In this document: one piece after another, positions 44,227-51,566 of the stretch | Position numbering within the stretch: position 1 is the first letter of the stretch | How the letters are laid out: the number at the start of each line of letters is the position of its first letter | DNA from: Flavobacteriales bacterium | Lineage (GTDB): Bacteria > Bacteroidota > Bacteroidia > NS11-12g > UBA9320 | NCBI GenBank assembly: GCA_020635355.1 | Contig: JACJZW010000011.1 | Coordinates: 1-64,000 of the forward strand | Length of the DNA: 64,000 nucleotides | Reading direction: 5' to 3' | Program-made: the position numbers and the translations under genes | The notes under the pieces: generated by a model | The model's database searches: none | Told to the model about the DNA's origin: nothing | The model's input: the letters and a program-made list of their open reading frames with translations, nothing else

Positions 44227-44327
44227 GGTGCAATAATCGGCAAAAGGTCGGCGTATTGAAAATAACTCGCGTCCATGGTGAACATCTTTCGCCAAGTGCG
44301 GTTCCGGTTATATACTCGCAGTAAGAT

Positions 44328-44996
44328 ATGGAGATTCATCACATCAAGGTTCAGAAAAGTGCGCGATACATCATCATTGGCGATGTATCAACCGCTAACC
44401 AGGTGGTGATAATCCTGCATGGTTACGGACAATCTGTTACCCGTCTAGCCAACAAGTTCTCGGTTCTGGATACGTCCAATGTAGCGTATATCATACCTGA
44501 AGGATTGCATCGATTTTACACCAGCGGATTCTCGGGTGATGTGGGCTCCAGTTGGATGACGCGTGAAGACCGACTAGTGGATATTGACGATTATGTTGGT
44601 TACCTGAATCAGCTGGCTGATGCATTGGAAATCCGGTCTAAGATGATCTCCGTTTTAGGGTTTTCACAAGGTGCTGCCACCGCCTGCCGATGGGTTGCCG
44701 ATGGAAACATCCAACCGATTAATTTAATTCTGTGGGCCGGCCTTGTTCCACCTGATCTGGAATTTCAATCGGAGGGGCAAAATGATGCGTTGGAGCCCCT
44801 GCGATCCCTGAACCTGATTCTGGCCCATTCACCCACCGATGCCTTTAGAACTGAAGAAATGTGGAAGCGGCAGTACGAGGTATTAAATCACTACCAACTG
44901 GTGTATACAGAATTTGAGTATGTGGGTGGCCATCGGATACCGATCGATGAATTCAATCGGTTGTGGCGTGAAATCAATCCACTTCCTTTAGACTGA
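44328..44996 (+). CDS. Alpha/beta-hydrolase, carboxylesterase/phospholipase type
   Basis: 222 aa, no signal peptide. HGYGQS (~25-30) forms the oxyanion loop, the nucleophile elbow is GFSQG (Ser ~107), the acid is in HSPTDAF, and the His is in VGGHRIP near residue 206. The layout is that of small acyl-protein thioesterase/YpfH-type esterases. The last 23 bp overlap the convergent nadC gene. Substrate unknown. Confidence 0.87.
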   Translation: MEIHHIKVQKSARYIIIGDVSTANQVVIILHGYGQSVTRLANKFSVLDTSNVAYIIPEGLHRFYTSGFSGDVGSSWMTREDRLVDIDDYVGYLNQLADALEIRSKMISVLGFSQGAATACRWVADGNIQPINLILWAGLVPPDLEFQSEGQNDALEPLRSLNLILAHSPTDAFRTEEMWKRQYEVLNHYQLVYTEFEYVGGHRIPIDEFNRLWREINPLPLD

Positions 44997-45840
44997 TATC
45001 CAAACTTTTTACGGAATGCGTTAGTGCACCTATGCTGATGAAATCCACATTAGTGGCGGCATAATCGGCTATGTTGGCCTCCGTGATCCCACCGCTGGCC
45101 TCTGTTTCTACACGACCATCAATCACCTGCAAGGCTTCCCGGATTTGATCCGGTGAAAAGTTATCGAGCATGATGCGATCCACCCCCTCACAAGCCAGGG
45201 CGGTTCGCACCTCGTCCAAATTTCGTGTTTCCACTTCCACTTTAAGGTTGAGGTGATTGCTGCGTTGGTAATCTCTCGTTTTCGCTACCGCCGTTTCGAT
45301 GCCTCCGGCAAAGTCAATGTGATTATCCTTCAGCATAATCATATCGTACAGGCCTATGCGATGGTTGTATCCTCCTCCAACCGTTACTGCCCATTTTTCG
45401 AGAAATCGCAATCCCGGTGTTGTTTTCCGGGTATCCAGCAATTTGGATTTGGAATCTCCCATCATCCCAACCAGTTGATTGGTGTAGGTGGCAATTCCAC
45501 TGAGGCGTTGCATGCAGTTCAGCAACAACCGTTCACCGCTCAACAGGGCATGCACCTTTCCCGAGGCGATAAATCCAATATCTCCCGGTTGAACCCGATC
45601 ACCATCATGCATGAATTGCTCGAATGACATGTCGGGATCGAGGTGGGTCAGAATAACCTTGGCCAGTTCAATCCCCGCAACAATTCCGTGCTCTTTGAAC
45701 AACAACTTGGATTTCCCTTTGGCCTCCAGCGGAATGCAGGCGCGTGTAGAGTGATCGCCATCCCGAATATCCTCTTCCAGCGATTGCTTGATGAAGGCTA
45801 GGGTTTGGGTATCATCGAATCGCATGTTATTCAAACTCAA
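44974..45840 (-). CDS. nadC: Nicotinate-nucleotide pyrophosphorylase (carboxylating)
   Basis: 288 aa. Quinolinate phosphoribosyltransferase of NAD synthesis. Signature segments: EEDIRDGDHSTRACIP, GIVAGIELAKVIL, LLNCMQRLSGIATYTN, LDTRKTTPGLRFLEKWAVTVGGGYNHRIGLYDMIMLKDNHI, VEVETRNLDEV, MLDNFSPD and VETEASGGITEANIADYA. These include the substrate-binding Arg/Lys/His cluster. The start overlaps the upstream DUF4783 gene by 14 bp (a second ATG five codons in avoids this). nadA and nadB are not in the window. Confidence 0.96.
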   Translation of the reverse strand: MSLNNMRFDDTQTLAFIKQSLEEDIRDGDHSTRACIPLEAKGKSKLLFKEHGIVAGIELAKVILTHLDPDMSFEQFMHDGDRVQPGDIGFIASGKVHALLSGERLLLNCMQRLSGIATYTNQLVGMMGDSKSKLLDTRKTTPGLRFLEKWAVTVGGGYNHRIGLYDMIMLKDNHIDFAGGIETAVAKTRDYQRSNHLNLKVEVETRNLDEVRTALACEGVDRIMLDNFSPDQIREALQVIDGRVETEASGGITEANIADYAATNVDFISIGALTHSVKSLDISLKEVD

Positions 45841-46240
45841 TTTCGTGGATCAGATAATCGTTCCCGGTTTTCTTGATGTAGATGGTTACCCGAAAGGTTT
45901 TATCGGTACCTGTGGTGTAATCGCCAATGGCAAAGCGTGAACCGGCAGCTGAATTTCCTTTATGGACGATCTTGAAGGAATTGGGCGGATACTGACTAAA
46001 GAAGCGATTCAGAATCACCACCGCTTGTTGCTTTGAGTAGATCCCTTCCAATTCATTGGGCAATTCCAATTCAATGCTGGAACTTAGGATATCGGAGAGT
46101 TTATTGGCATTCCCAACCGACATGGCTGTTTCAATCTCACCGAAGATATCCCGTTGCATGGGAGCAAACGACATCATCATGGGGATGAGCAGCAGCCATC
46201 CATATCGGAGTGATCGGTTCAGGATATTCAGTGCGACCAT
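45827..46240 (-). CDS. DUF4783-domain exported protein
   Basis: 137 aa from the ATG of MVALNILNRSLRYGWLLLIPMMMSF, giving a signal-peptide or anchor sequence; a start 42 bp upstream would add a hydrophilic leader. The rest (GEIETAMSVGNANKLSDILSSSIELELP..., YSKQQAVVILNRFFSQYPPNSFKIVHKG, FRVTIYIKKTGNDYLIHEIEFE) matches the NTF2-like DUF4783 family, widespread in Bacteroidota and commonly next to nadC. It is probably periplasmic. Molecular function unknown. Confidence 0.8.
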   Translation of the reverse strand: MVALNILNRSLRYGWLLLIPMMMSFAPMQRDIFGEIETAMSVGNANKLSDILSSSIELELPNELEGIYSKQQAVVILNRFFSQYPPNSFKIVHKGNSAAGSRFAIGDYTTGTDKTFRVTIYIKKTGNDYLIHEIEFE

Positions 46241-46349
46241 GTATTGGTTTTCAAAGGTAATTCGATTTCGGAATTGATCCATTTTGAGTTTCGGGCAGTC
46301 CCAAAATCCACGTTAACTTTACAGACAGAAATCATACCAATTCATCTGT

Positions 46350-46997
46350 ATGAAAATCCGCAACCTCTCTCAAACCGACTCCATCGTTCAGGAGATTCTG
46401 CGCGAACTGCGCGATGTATCGATTCAAACCGATCGATATCGCTTTCGAAAAAACATCGAACGCATGGGTACGATTGCGGCGTACGAAATTTCGAAAGAAT
46501 TGGAATACGTTTCGCGTCCAACCAAGACCCCTTTGGGTGAAGCAACAACCCGAGCACTAAAGGAACAACCGGTTATTGCCACGGTTCTTCGAGCTGGATT
46601 GCCACTACAATCCGGTGTCAATCAACTGTTTAATCAAGCAGATTTGGCGTACATATCTGCCTACAGAAAACACTCCACTCCCACGGCGTTTGAAGTGGTG
46701 GTAGAATACCTGGCCTGTCCCTCCCTTACTGATCGGGTGTTAATCTTAACCGACCCCATGCTGGCAACCGGACAATCGTTGGTGCTTACCTACCAACAAT
46801 TTCTTCGTCATGGGAAACCATCCAAGGTTCATCTGGTTTCGGTCATTGGAAGTGAGCAAGGCGTGTCTTTTGTTCAGGAACACATTCCGGAAGCAACGTT
46901 GTGGATCGGAACCATTGACCCCATTTTGAATGAAGCTGGATACATTGTCCCGGGACTGGGTGATGCCGGTGATTTGAGTTTCGGAATGAAAGAATGA
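46350..46997 (+). CDS. upp: Uracil phosphoribosyltransferase
   Basis: 215 aa. Converts uracil and PRPP to UMP (pyrimidine salvage). The PRPP loop LILTDPMLATGQS (~128-140), RAGLPLQSGVN and the C-terminal uracil-binding YIVPGLGDAGDLSFG are conserved. The first residues MKIRNLSQTDSIVQEILRELRD suit the Bacteroidota form. Its stop overlaps the next start (ATGA), coupling it to a GT-C membrane protein. A weak TAACTTTA box lies about 29 bp upstream of the start codon. Confidence 0.95.
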   Translation: MKIRNLSQTDSIVQEILRELRDVSIQTDRYRFRKNIERMGTIAAYEISKELEYVSRPTKTPLGEATTRALKEQPVIATVLRAGLPLQSGVNQLFNQADLAYISAYRKHSTPTAFEVVVEYLACPSLTDRVLILTDPMLATGQSLVLTYQQFLRHGKPSKVHLVSVIGSEQGVSFVQEHIPEATLWIGTIDPILNEAGYIVPGLGDAGDLSFGMKE

Positions 46998-48343
46998 AGT
47001 ATGTTTTGAACATGCTGTTCACGGCCTGTCTGCTGGTAGGCATCGTAGGACGTTTTATTGGTGGTTGGATCAACACGCAATCCAATGACGATCATGTGGA
47101 AGTAGTTCTTCGAATACTGCAGAATAAGGATGTTTCAAAGGATTCCTGCTGGGAGTGCTTTCAGCCTAAGATGTACTATCGAACACACGCCTTTATGGCT
47201 AATTTCCTAGGGAATGATTCCCGCGTGGGCGTAAATCGCCAGATGCAATTAGGCAATGTGTTCTTCTTCTTTTTAGGCATCTGGTGGTGCTTTCTTTTTC
47301 TTAAGCAACGCTCACTTTCACGTTCAAAATTGAAATTACTCATGGGGTTGATTCTGGTCCTTCCCGTTCTGTTTGGCATGTCCATTCAGAATACGAATGA
47401 CCTCGTGATTTTCACCTTGAGTTCAGGTGCTATACTGTTTCTGGACCGATATAGTGTTTCCCATTCACTTCTATCTGCGTTCATGGTTCTTCTCATCATT
47501 GGTTTGGCGTATATGGTCAAGGGCAGCGGTCTGGCTGTTTTTCTGATGATTGGAACCCTGTTGGTTGCCCAGTCCATAAAAATCCGAAGCTGGTTGCCCA
47601 TCGCAGGGTTTAGCCTGTTAATTGGCCATTTGATTTTCTTTTCGCACTATCGATCCAATGCCAACCAATACGGCGATCCGTTTGTGACGAATATCGGTAA
47701 GACCTTTCCGCCTTCCTTCTTTAATGACAGCATGGACTTTTATGCTCGTCCCGGAATTGTTTCGGTCTTTGACAGTTACGGCAAATTTCAGTTTATGGAC
47801 CTCATTGAGCATCCGTACAATGTAAACAGTGAGGAATACACCCCACATCGTACGTCGTTTTGGGCACAATTGTATGGATCCTTCCTGGACACCATGTTCC
47901 TGCAACATCCCTATTATTGGCAAAATCGAAACGAGGTTAGGTTAACCATTTCAAGAGCGATATTTATCCTCGGGCTTTGGCCATTATCCCTGTTCTTTCT
48001 AGGATTCCTGAGCACCCTTCGAACTGGTATCGCAAAACCAATGAGTCTGGTCTCCGATGTCCGCGTTTGGGGCATGTTGCTGGTGGCCGGCATATTGATT
48101 TTTGATATGCGTTATGCGTACACCTATCGGGATTATGGTTGTATTAAGGCCCATTTTATAGTCCCGATGCTCATCCCCATCATCCTATTGGTGCTGGAAG
48201 GTTGGAAATTGGTGCAAAAAACCAGATGGCATAATTTGGTTCGATTCGGGTTGTTGGTGTTCTTGCCACTTCTTATTTACAACAGTGCCTACCTCATTCA
48301 TCAATTGATCCGCATCAGTAATGGCAGCCTCACCTTCCCGTGA
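46994..48343 (+). CDS. Multi-spanning GT-C-type membrane glycosyltransferase-like protein
   Basis: 449 aa with about ten hydrophobic segments. After the first membrane segment, DDHVEVVLRILQ (Asp pair, ~30-41) and CWECFQPKMYY look like the first periplasmic loop with catalytic acidic residues of GT-C (PMT/ArnT-like) polyprenyl-phosphate-sugar transferases. It is probably a mannosyl- or aminoarabinosyl-type transferase acting on the periplasmic face. It overlaps upp by 4 bp and the yjjG-like gene by 23 bp. Substrate unknown. Confidence 0.72.
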   Translation: MKYVLNMLFTACLLVGIVGRFIGGWINTQSNDDHVEVVLRILQNKDVSKDSCWECFQPKMYYRTHAFMANFLGNDSRVGVNRQMQLGNVFFFFLGIWWCFLFLKQRSLSRSKLKLLMGLILVLPVLFGMSIQNTNDLVIFTLSSGAILFLDRYSVSHSLLSAFMVLLIIGLAYMVKGSGLAVFLMIGTLLVAQSIKIRSWLPIAGFSLLIGHLIFFSHYRSNANQYGDPFVTNIGKTFPPSFFNDSMDFYARPGIVSVFDSYGKFQFMDLIEHPYNVNSEEYTPHRTSFWAQLYGSFLDTMFLQHPYYWQNRNEVRLTISRAIFILGLWPLSLFFLGFLSTLRTGIAKPMSLVSDVRVWGMLLVAGILIFDMRYAYTYRDYGCIKAHFIVPMLIPIILLVLEGWKLVQKTRWHNLVRFGLLVFLPLLIYNSAYLIHQLIRISNGSLTFP

Positions 48344-49031
48344 ATACGAGCATATTTTTTTCGACCTTGACCACACCTTATGGGACTTCGAGGGCAACTC
48401 ACGGAAAACCTTAACTGAACTGTTTGTTCAGCTGAATCTGTCAGATTTGGGCATCCCGGATGCATCTACGTTCATCACCGAATACGAAAAACTCAATCAT
48501 TGGATGTGGGCCGAGTATCGGGCAGGGCGAATGGATAAACCCACTTTGCGCAATACGCGGTTTAAGCGGGTATTCAAGCTTTGGGATGTGGTTCACGATT
48601 CGCTTGCCGATGAGTTGAATGAATTGTATCTGACCGAAGGCCCGAAAAAAACAGGCCTTCTACCCAATGCCCTGGAAACCTTGGATTATTTGATGGATCG
48701 ATATGACGTACACCTGATCACCAATGGATTTAAGGAAGTTCAACATACCAAATTGAGTGGTTCCAGACTCCTCCCCTATTTTAAAACCATTACGACGTCC
48801 GAAGAAACCGGCTTCCTCAAACCGGACCGACGCGTGTTTGACATTGCCCTGGAAACATCCGGAGCACATTCGCATCACAGTCTCTATGTGGGTGATCATT
48901 ACGAAACAGATGTTATTGGTAGCCGCAATGCCGGAATTGATCAAGTTCACTTCAATCCGGAGGGAATTGAGGTAGAACATCCTGCCACGTTTGAGATCCG
49001 CGATTTAGCCGAGTTAATGGAGATATTGTAA
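48321..49031 (+). CDS. yjjG: YjjG-family noncanonical pyrimidine nucleotidase (HAD superfamily)
   Basis: 236 aa. HAD motif I D-x-D-x-T (FFDLDHTLWDFEGNS, residues ~12-26), motif II T in LITNGF, motif III K in FLKPDRRVFDIAL and motif IV GDHYETDVIGSRNAG. The WDFEGNS and LYLTEGPKKTGLLPNALETLDYL segments are typical of YjjG, which dephosphorylates non-standard pyrimidine nucleotides. It overlaps the previous gene by 23 bp. Role fits house-cleaning beside the salvage gene upp. Confidence 0.88.
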   Translation: MAASPSREYEHIFFDLDHTLWDFEGNSRKTLTELFVQLNLSDLGIPDASTFITEYEKLNHWMWAEYRAGRMDKPTLRNTRFKRVFKLWDVVHDSLADELNELYLTEGPKKTGLLPNALETLDYLMDRYDVHLITNGFKEVQHTKLSGSRLLPYFKTITTSEETGFLKPDRRVFDIALETSGAHSHHSLYVGDHYETDVIGSRNAGIDQVHFNPEGIEVEHPATFEIRDLAELMEIL

Positions 49032-49070
49032 TGGAAGACTACATTTGGATTTGACTCGATCAAATCAACC

Positions 49071-50537
49071 TTGAACTTCCGGTCCTTTCAGTCTTACCAT
49101 GCCATCATACTTCTGACTTTTACGTTTGTTGGTCTTTTTGGTGGTTTTGTGATTGACGGCTTTGTGGATATTGACAGTCAGGCGTTTCAGGCCATCGCCT
49201 TCCACCTTCAACAAGGCAAGACCTTGTACAAAGACGTATGGGATGCCAAGCCACCCGGAATTTATCATCTAAACAAATTGGCGTTTCTGTTTTTGGGTGC
49301 TTCACAGTTTACGACTTGGATGCTCCAGGCGGTAATCGGGGTGATTCAATGCCTGCTTGTCTATGATATTCTTAAACGGTTAACCAGAAATACGTTAACT
49401 GCCTTATGTGGAGGCCTGTTGTACATGAAACTATCGTACTTCTCTTCCTTGTACCAAGGGGGGAATTTCACCGAAGAATATGCCAACCTGTTCTTAGTTC
49501 TCGGCATTTTCTTTCTGACAAGATTTCAGGATAAACCAGTAAATGGTTGGTTTCTGGGAATGGGGCTGGCAAGTTTTTCCATGTGTCTGATGTTTAAAGA
49601 ACCCTATCTGATCACCATTCTACCTTGGTTGATCTATGGTCTTTGGCTTCTAAAATTGGCCAAAACAAAAAAGAATCGGATCATCGTTGGTGGCGTTGCC
49701 TTCATACCTCTGGTATTGTTCTTAAGTTATCTCTTACTAGAAAATAACCTGACTCAATTTATAGCCCACCTCTCCTATAATGCGGCGTATGCGTCCGATT
49801 TGCGTGTGCCTTTCACGGACCGTATTCAGCAGAATTTGTCCTTTTTCGCAACGCAACTTGATGCATCTGCCCTACCGCTCTATGTGATTATAGTGATAAC
49901 AGCCTTCATTGTATGGTGGAAGTTCCATCCGCCGGTGCACATCAAGCTCGCCATCATTCAACTACCCTTGAGTTTGTTAACCGTTTCAATGTCCGGCTAT
50001 CAGTTTCAGCACTATTTTCTGGAATGGCTACCTCCATTGGTGTTGATCATCACCTTTTCCTGGGACGTATTTTTCCGGAAAGCCATCAACCATACCTGGT
50101 CGGCGATTCTCTTACCTGCCATCACCCTGGCTCTGTTCATATTCTTTCCCTGGCGCAGCACGGAGCCGGATAAAATCAGATTTGTTGATACCGAAACATA
50201 CCTTAAAAACCACCGAACGCATTCCAGCTCATTATACATCCAACCCGTAGAACACACTGACCTATACATGGCTACCGGACTATGTTCCAATCAAACCATT
50301 CCCATTTCATTTTTTTCGTACTTCATGGTTAATGACCCGGGATCTGCAAACCGTATTGAATCCTTTGTCACGAGTTTTTATACACAACCACCGACGTACA
50401 TTCTTACCAGTGAAGCATCGGGCATGTTGGATAAACACCTGGAGTTGGCCCATTGGTTCAACAGGCACTATGAATTGATCCATCGTGAAACAAGAAATAG
50501 CCAGACGCTAAATCTGTTTCAGTTTCACGAAGACTAG
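49071..50537 (+). CDS. GT39/PMT-like membrane glycosyltransferase
   Basis: 488 aa; translation begins at TTG (MNFRSFQSYHAIILLTF), with no ATG in frame until ~residue 84 and a stop upstream, so TTG is the best start. About ten hydrophobic segments are present. The first loop has DGFVDIDSQAFQAIAFHLQQGKTLYKDVWDAKPPGIYHL, very like the acidic and KPP-containing loop of ArnT/PMT-type GT-C transferases using polyprenyl-phosphate donors. It lies 39 bp after yjjG on the same strand and ends exactly where the convergent murQ gene ends (0 bp). Confidence 0.82.
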   Translation: MNFRSFQSYHAIILLTFTFVGLFGGFVIDGFVDIDSQAFQAIAFHLQQGKTLYKDVWDAKPPGIYHLNKLAFLFLGASQFTTWMLQAVIGVIQCLLVYDILKRLTRNTLTALCGGLLYMKLSYFSSLYQGGNFTEEYANLFLVLGIFFLTRFQDKPVNGWFLGMGLASFSMCLMFKEPYLITILPWLIYGLWLLKLAKTKKNRIIVGGVAFIPLVLFLSYLLLENNLTQFIAHLSYNAAYASDLRVPFTDRIQQNLSFFATQLDASALPLYVIIVITAFIVWWKFHPPVHIKLAIIQLPLSLLTVSMSGYQFQHYFLEWLPPLVLIITFSWDVFFRKAINHTWSAILLPAITLALFIFFPWRSTEPDKIRFVDTETYLKNHRTHSSSLYIQPVEHTDLYMATGLCSNQTIPISFFSYFMVNDPGSANRIESFVTSFYTQPPTYILTSEASGMLDKHLELAHWFNRHYELIHRETRNSQTLNLFQFHED

Positions 50538-51347
50538 CTAGTTCTTTCTCAAATATTCCAGGACCTTTCGAACACTTCCATGTGATTTTAGAAGGGCTTC
50601 GGCCTCTGACGGTTCAATCAAGGCAATTTCACAGATCATACGGATCCCGCGATCAATCAACTTATTATTACTTAGCTGCATATCCACCATCTTATTGCCT
50701 TTAACCCGACCGAGTTTGATCATAACGGTGGTGGTAATCATGTTCAAGATAAGTTTTTGCGCCGTTCCTGACTTCATGCGGGTGCTCCCCGTTACGAATT
50801 CCGGCCCCACCGGACAATCCACCGGGAAATCAGCCAGTAGACCTATTTCACTGGTGGTATTACACGCAATGGAGCCCGTGGTCACACCATGTTCTTTACA
50901 TGCCTGCAACGCTCCAACTACATACGGTGTTCTGCCTGAAGCACTGATGCCCACGACAAAATCCTTTGAGGAAATGTCGTGAAATTTCAGGTCCTCCCAA
51001 CCTTGCTCCCGATCGTCTTCGGCATGCTCCACGGCTTTGCGGATGGCACCATCTCCGCCGGCAATAATCCCAACCACTACTCCATGCTCCACGCCATACG
51101 TTGGCGGACATTCGGACGCATCCACAATACCCAACCTACCGCTGGTTCCTGACCCAATGTAAAAGAGTCGGCCACCTTCCTTCATCTTCTGGTAAAGCGC
51201 TTCGATTAACTGCTCGATTTCCGGCAGGCATTTGGCAATACTCACGGGAACAGATTGATCCTCCCGATTAATGTTCTGCAACAATTCTGCGGTGGACATA
51301 TGTTCCAGCGCATCATAATGGCTATCGGATTCAGTGGTGTGATGCAT
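50538..51347 (-). CDS. murQ: N-acetylmuramic acid 6-phosphate etherase
   Basis: 269 aa SIS-domain protein. It cleaves the lactyl ether of MurNAc-6-P to GlcNAc-6-P in peptidoglycan recycling. Diagnostic motifs: GGRLFYIGSGTSGRLGIVDASECPPTYG, IIAGGDGAIRKAVEHAEDD (the catalytic Glu follows this), VVGISASGRTPYVVGAL and TGSTRMKSGTAQKLILNM. Slightly shorter at the C-terminus than E. coli MurQ (~298 aa), as is normal in Bacteroidota. It is divergent from nothing else close; the heptamer repeats start 16 bp upstream of its start codon. Confidence 0.96.
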   Translation of the reverse strand: MHHTTESDSHYDALEHMSTAELLQNINREDQSVPVSIAKCLPEIEQLIEALYQKMKEGGRLFYIGSGTSGRLGIVDASECPPTYGVEHGVVVGIIAGGDGAIRKAVEHAEDDREQGWEDLKFHDISSKDFVVGISASGRTPYVVGALQACKEHGVTTGSIACNTTSEIGLLADFPVDCPVGPEFVTGSTRMKSGTAQKLILNMITTTVMIKLGRVKGNKMVDMQLSNNKLIDRGIRMICEIALIEPSEAEALLKSHGSVRKVLEYLRKN

Positions 51348-51363
51348 GAGGCGAATTTACATC

Positions 51364-51393
51364 GGGAAAGGGGAATGGGGGATGGGGGATGAG
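51364..51393 (+). repeat. G-rich heptanucleotide repeat array, copy 4
   Basis: GGGAAAGGGGAATGGGGGAT... on the plus strand, four 7-nt units with four G-tracts (G-quadruplex pattern), 16 bp upstream of murQ. Confidence 0.8.
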
Positions 51394-51471
51394 ATCACAG
51401 CAAGAAAAGGCGGGAGGGCGAAAATGTGCCGGGTCTAATTCAATTCAATGCTGTTTAGGCATTCATAAATA

Positions 51472-51509
51472 CCCGTTCCCCATACCCCATCCCCGATCCC
51501 TCATTCCCC
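51472..51509 (-). repeat. G-rich heptanucleotide repeat array, copy 5 (inverted)
   Basis: On the minus strand GGGGAATGAGGGATCGGGGA..., five 7-nt units. Inverted relative to copy 4 with 78 bp between them and no gene inside. It abuts the pnp terminator. Confidence 0.8.
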
Positions 51510-51516
51510 AAAAAAA

Positions 51517-51545
51517 AACGCGCTTCCAGAAACTGAAAGCGCGTT
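51517..51545 (-). terminator. Rho-independent terminator after pnp
   Basis: AACGCGCTT / AAGCGCGTT stem (9 bp) with an 11-nt loop, followed on the minus strand by a run of nine or more T. It is 21 bp past the pnp stop. Confidence 0.9.
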
Positions 51546-51566
51546 GATTATCTTAGTTAACCAGAA

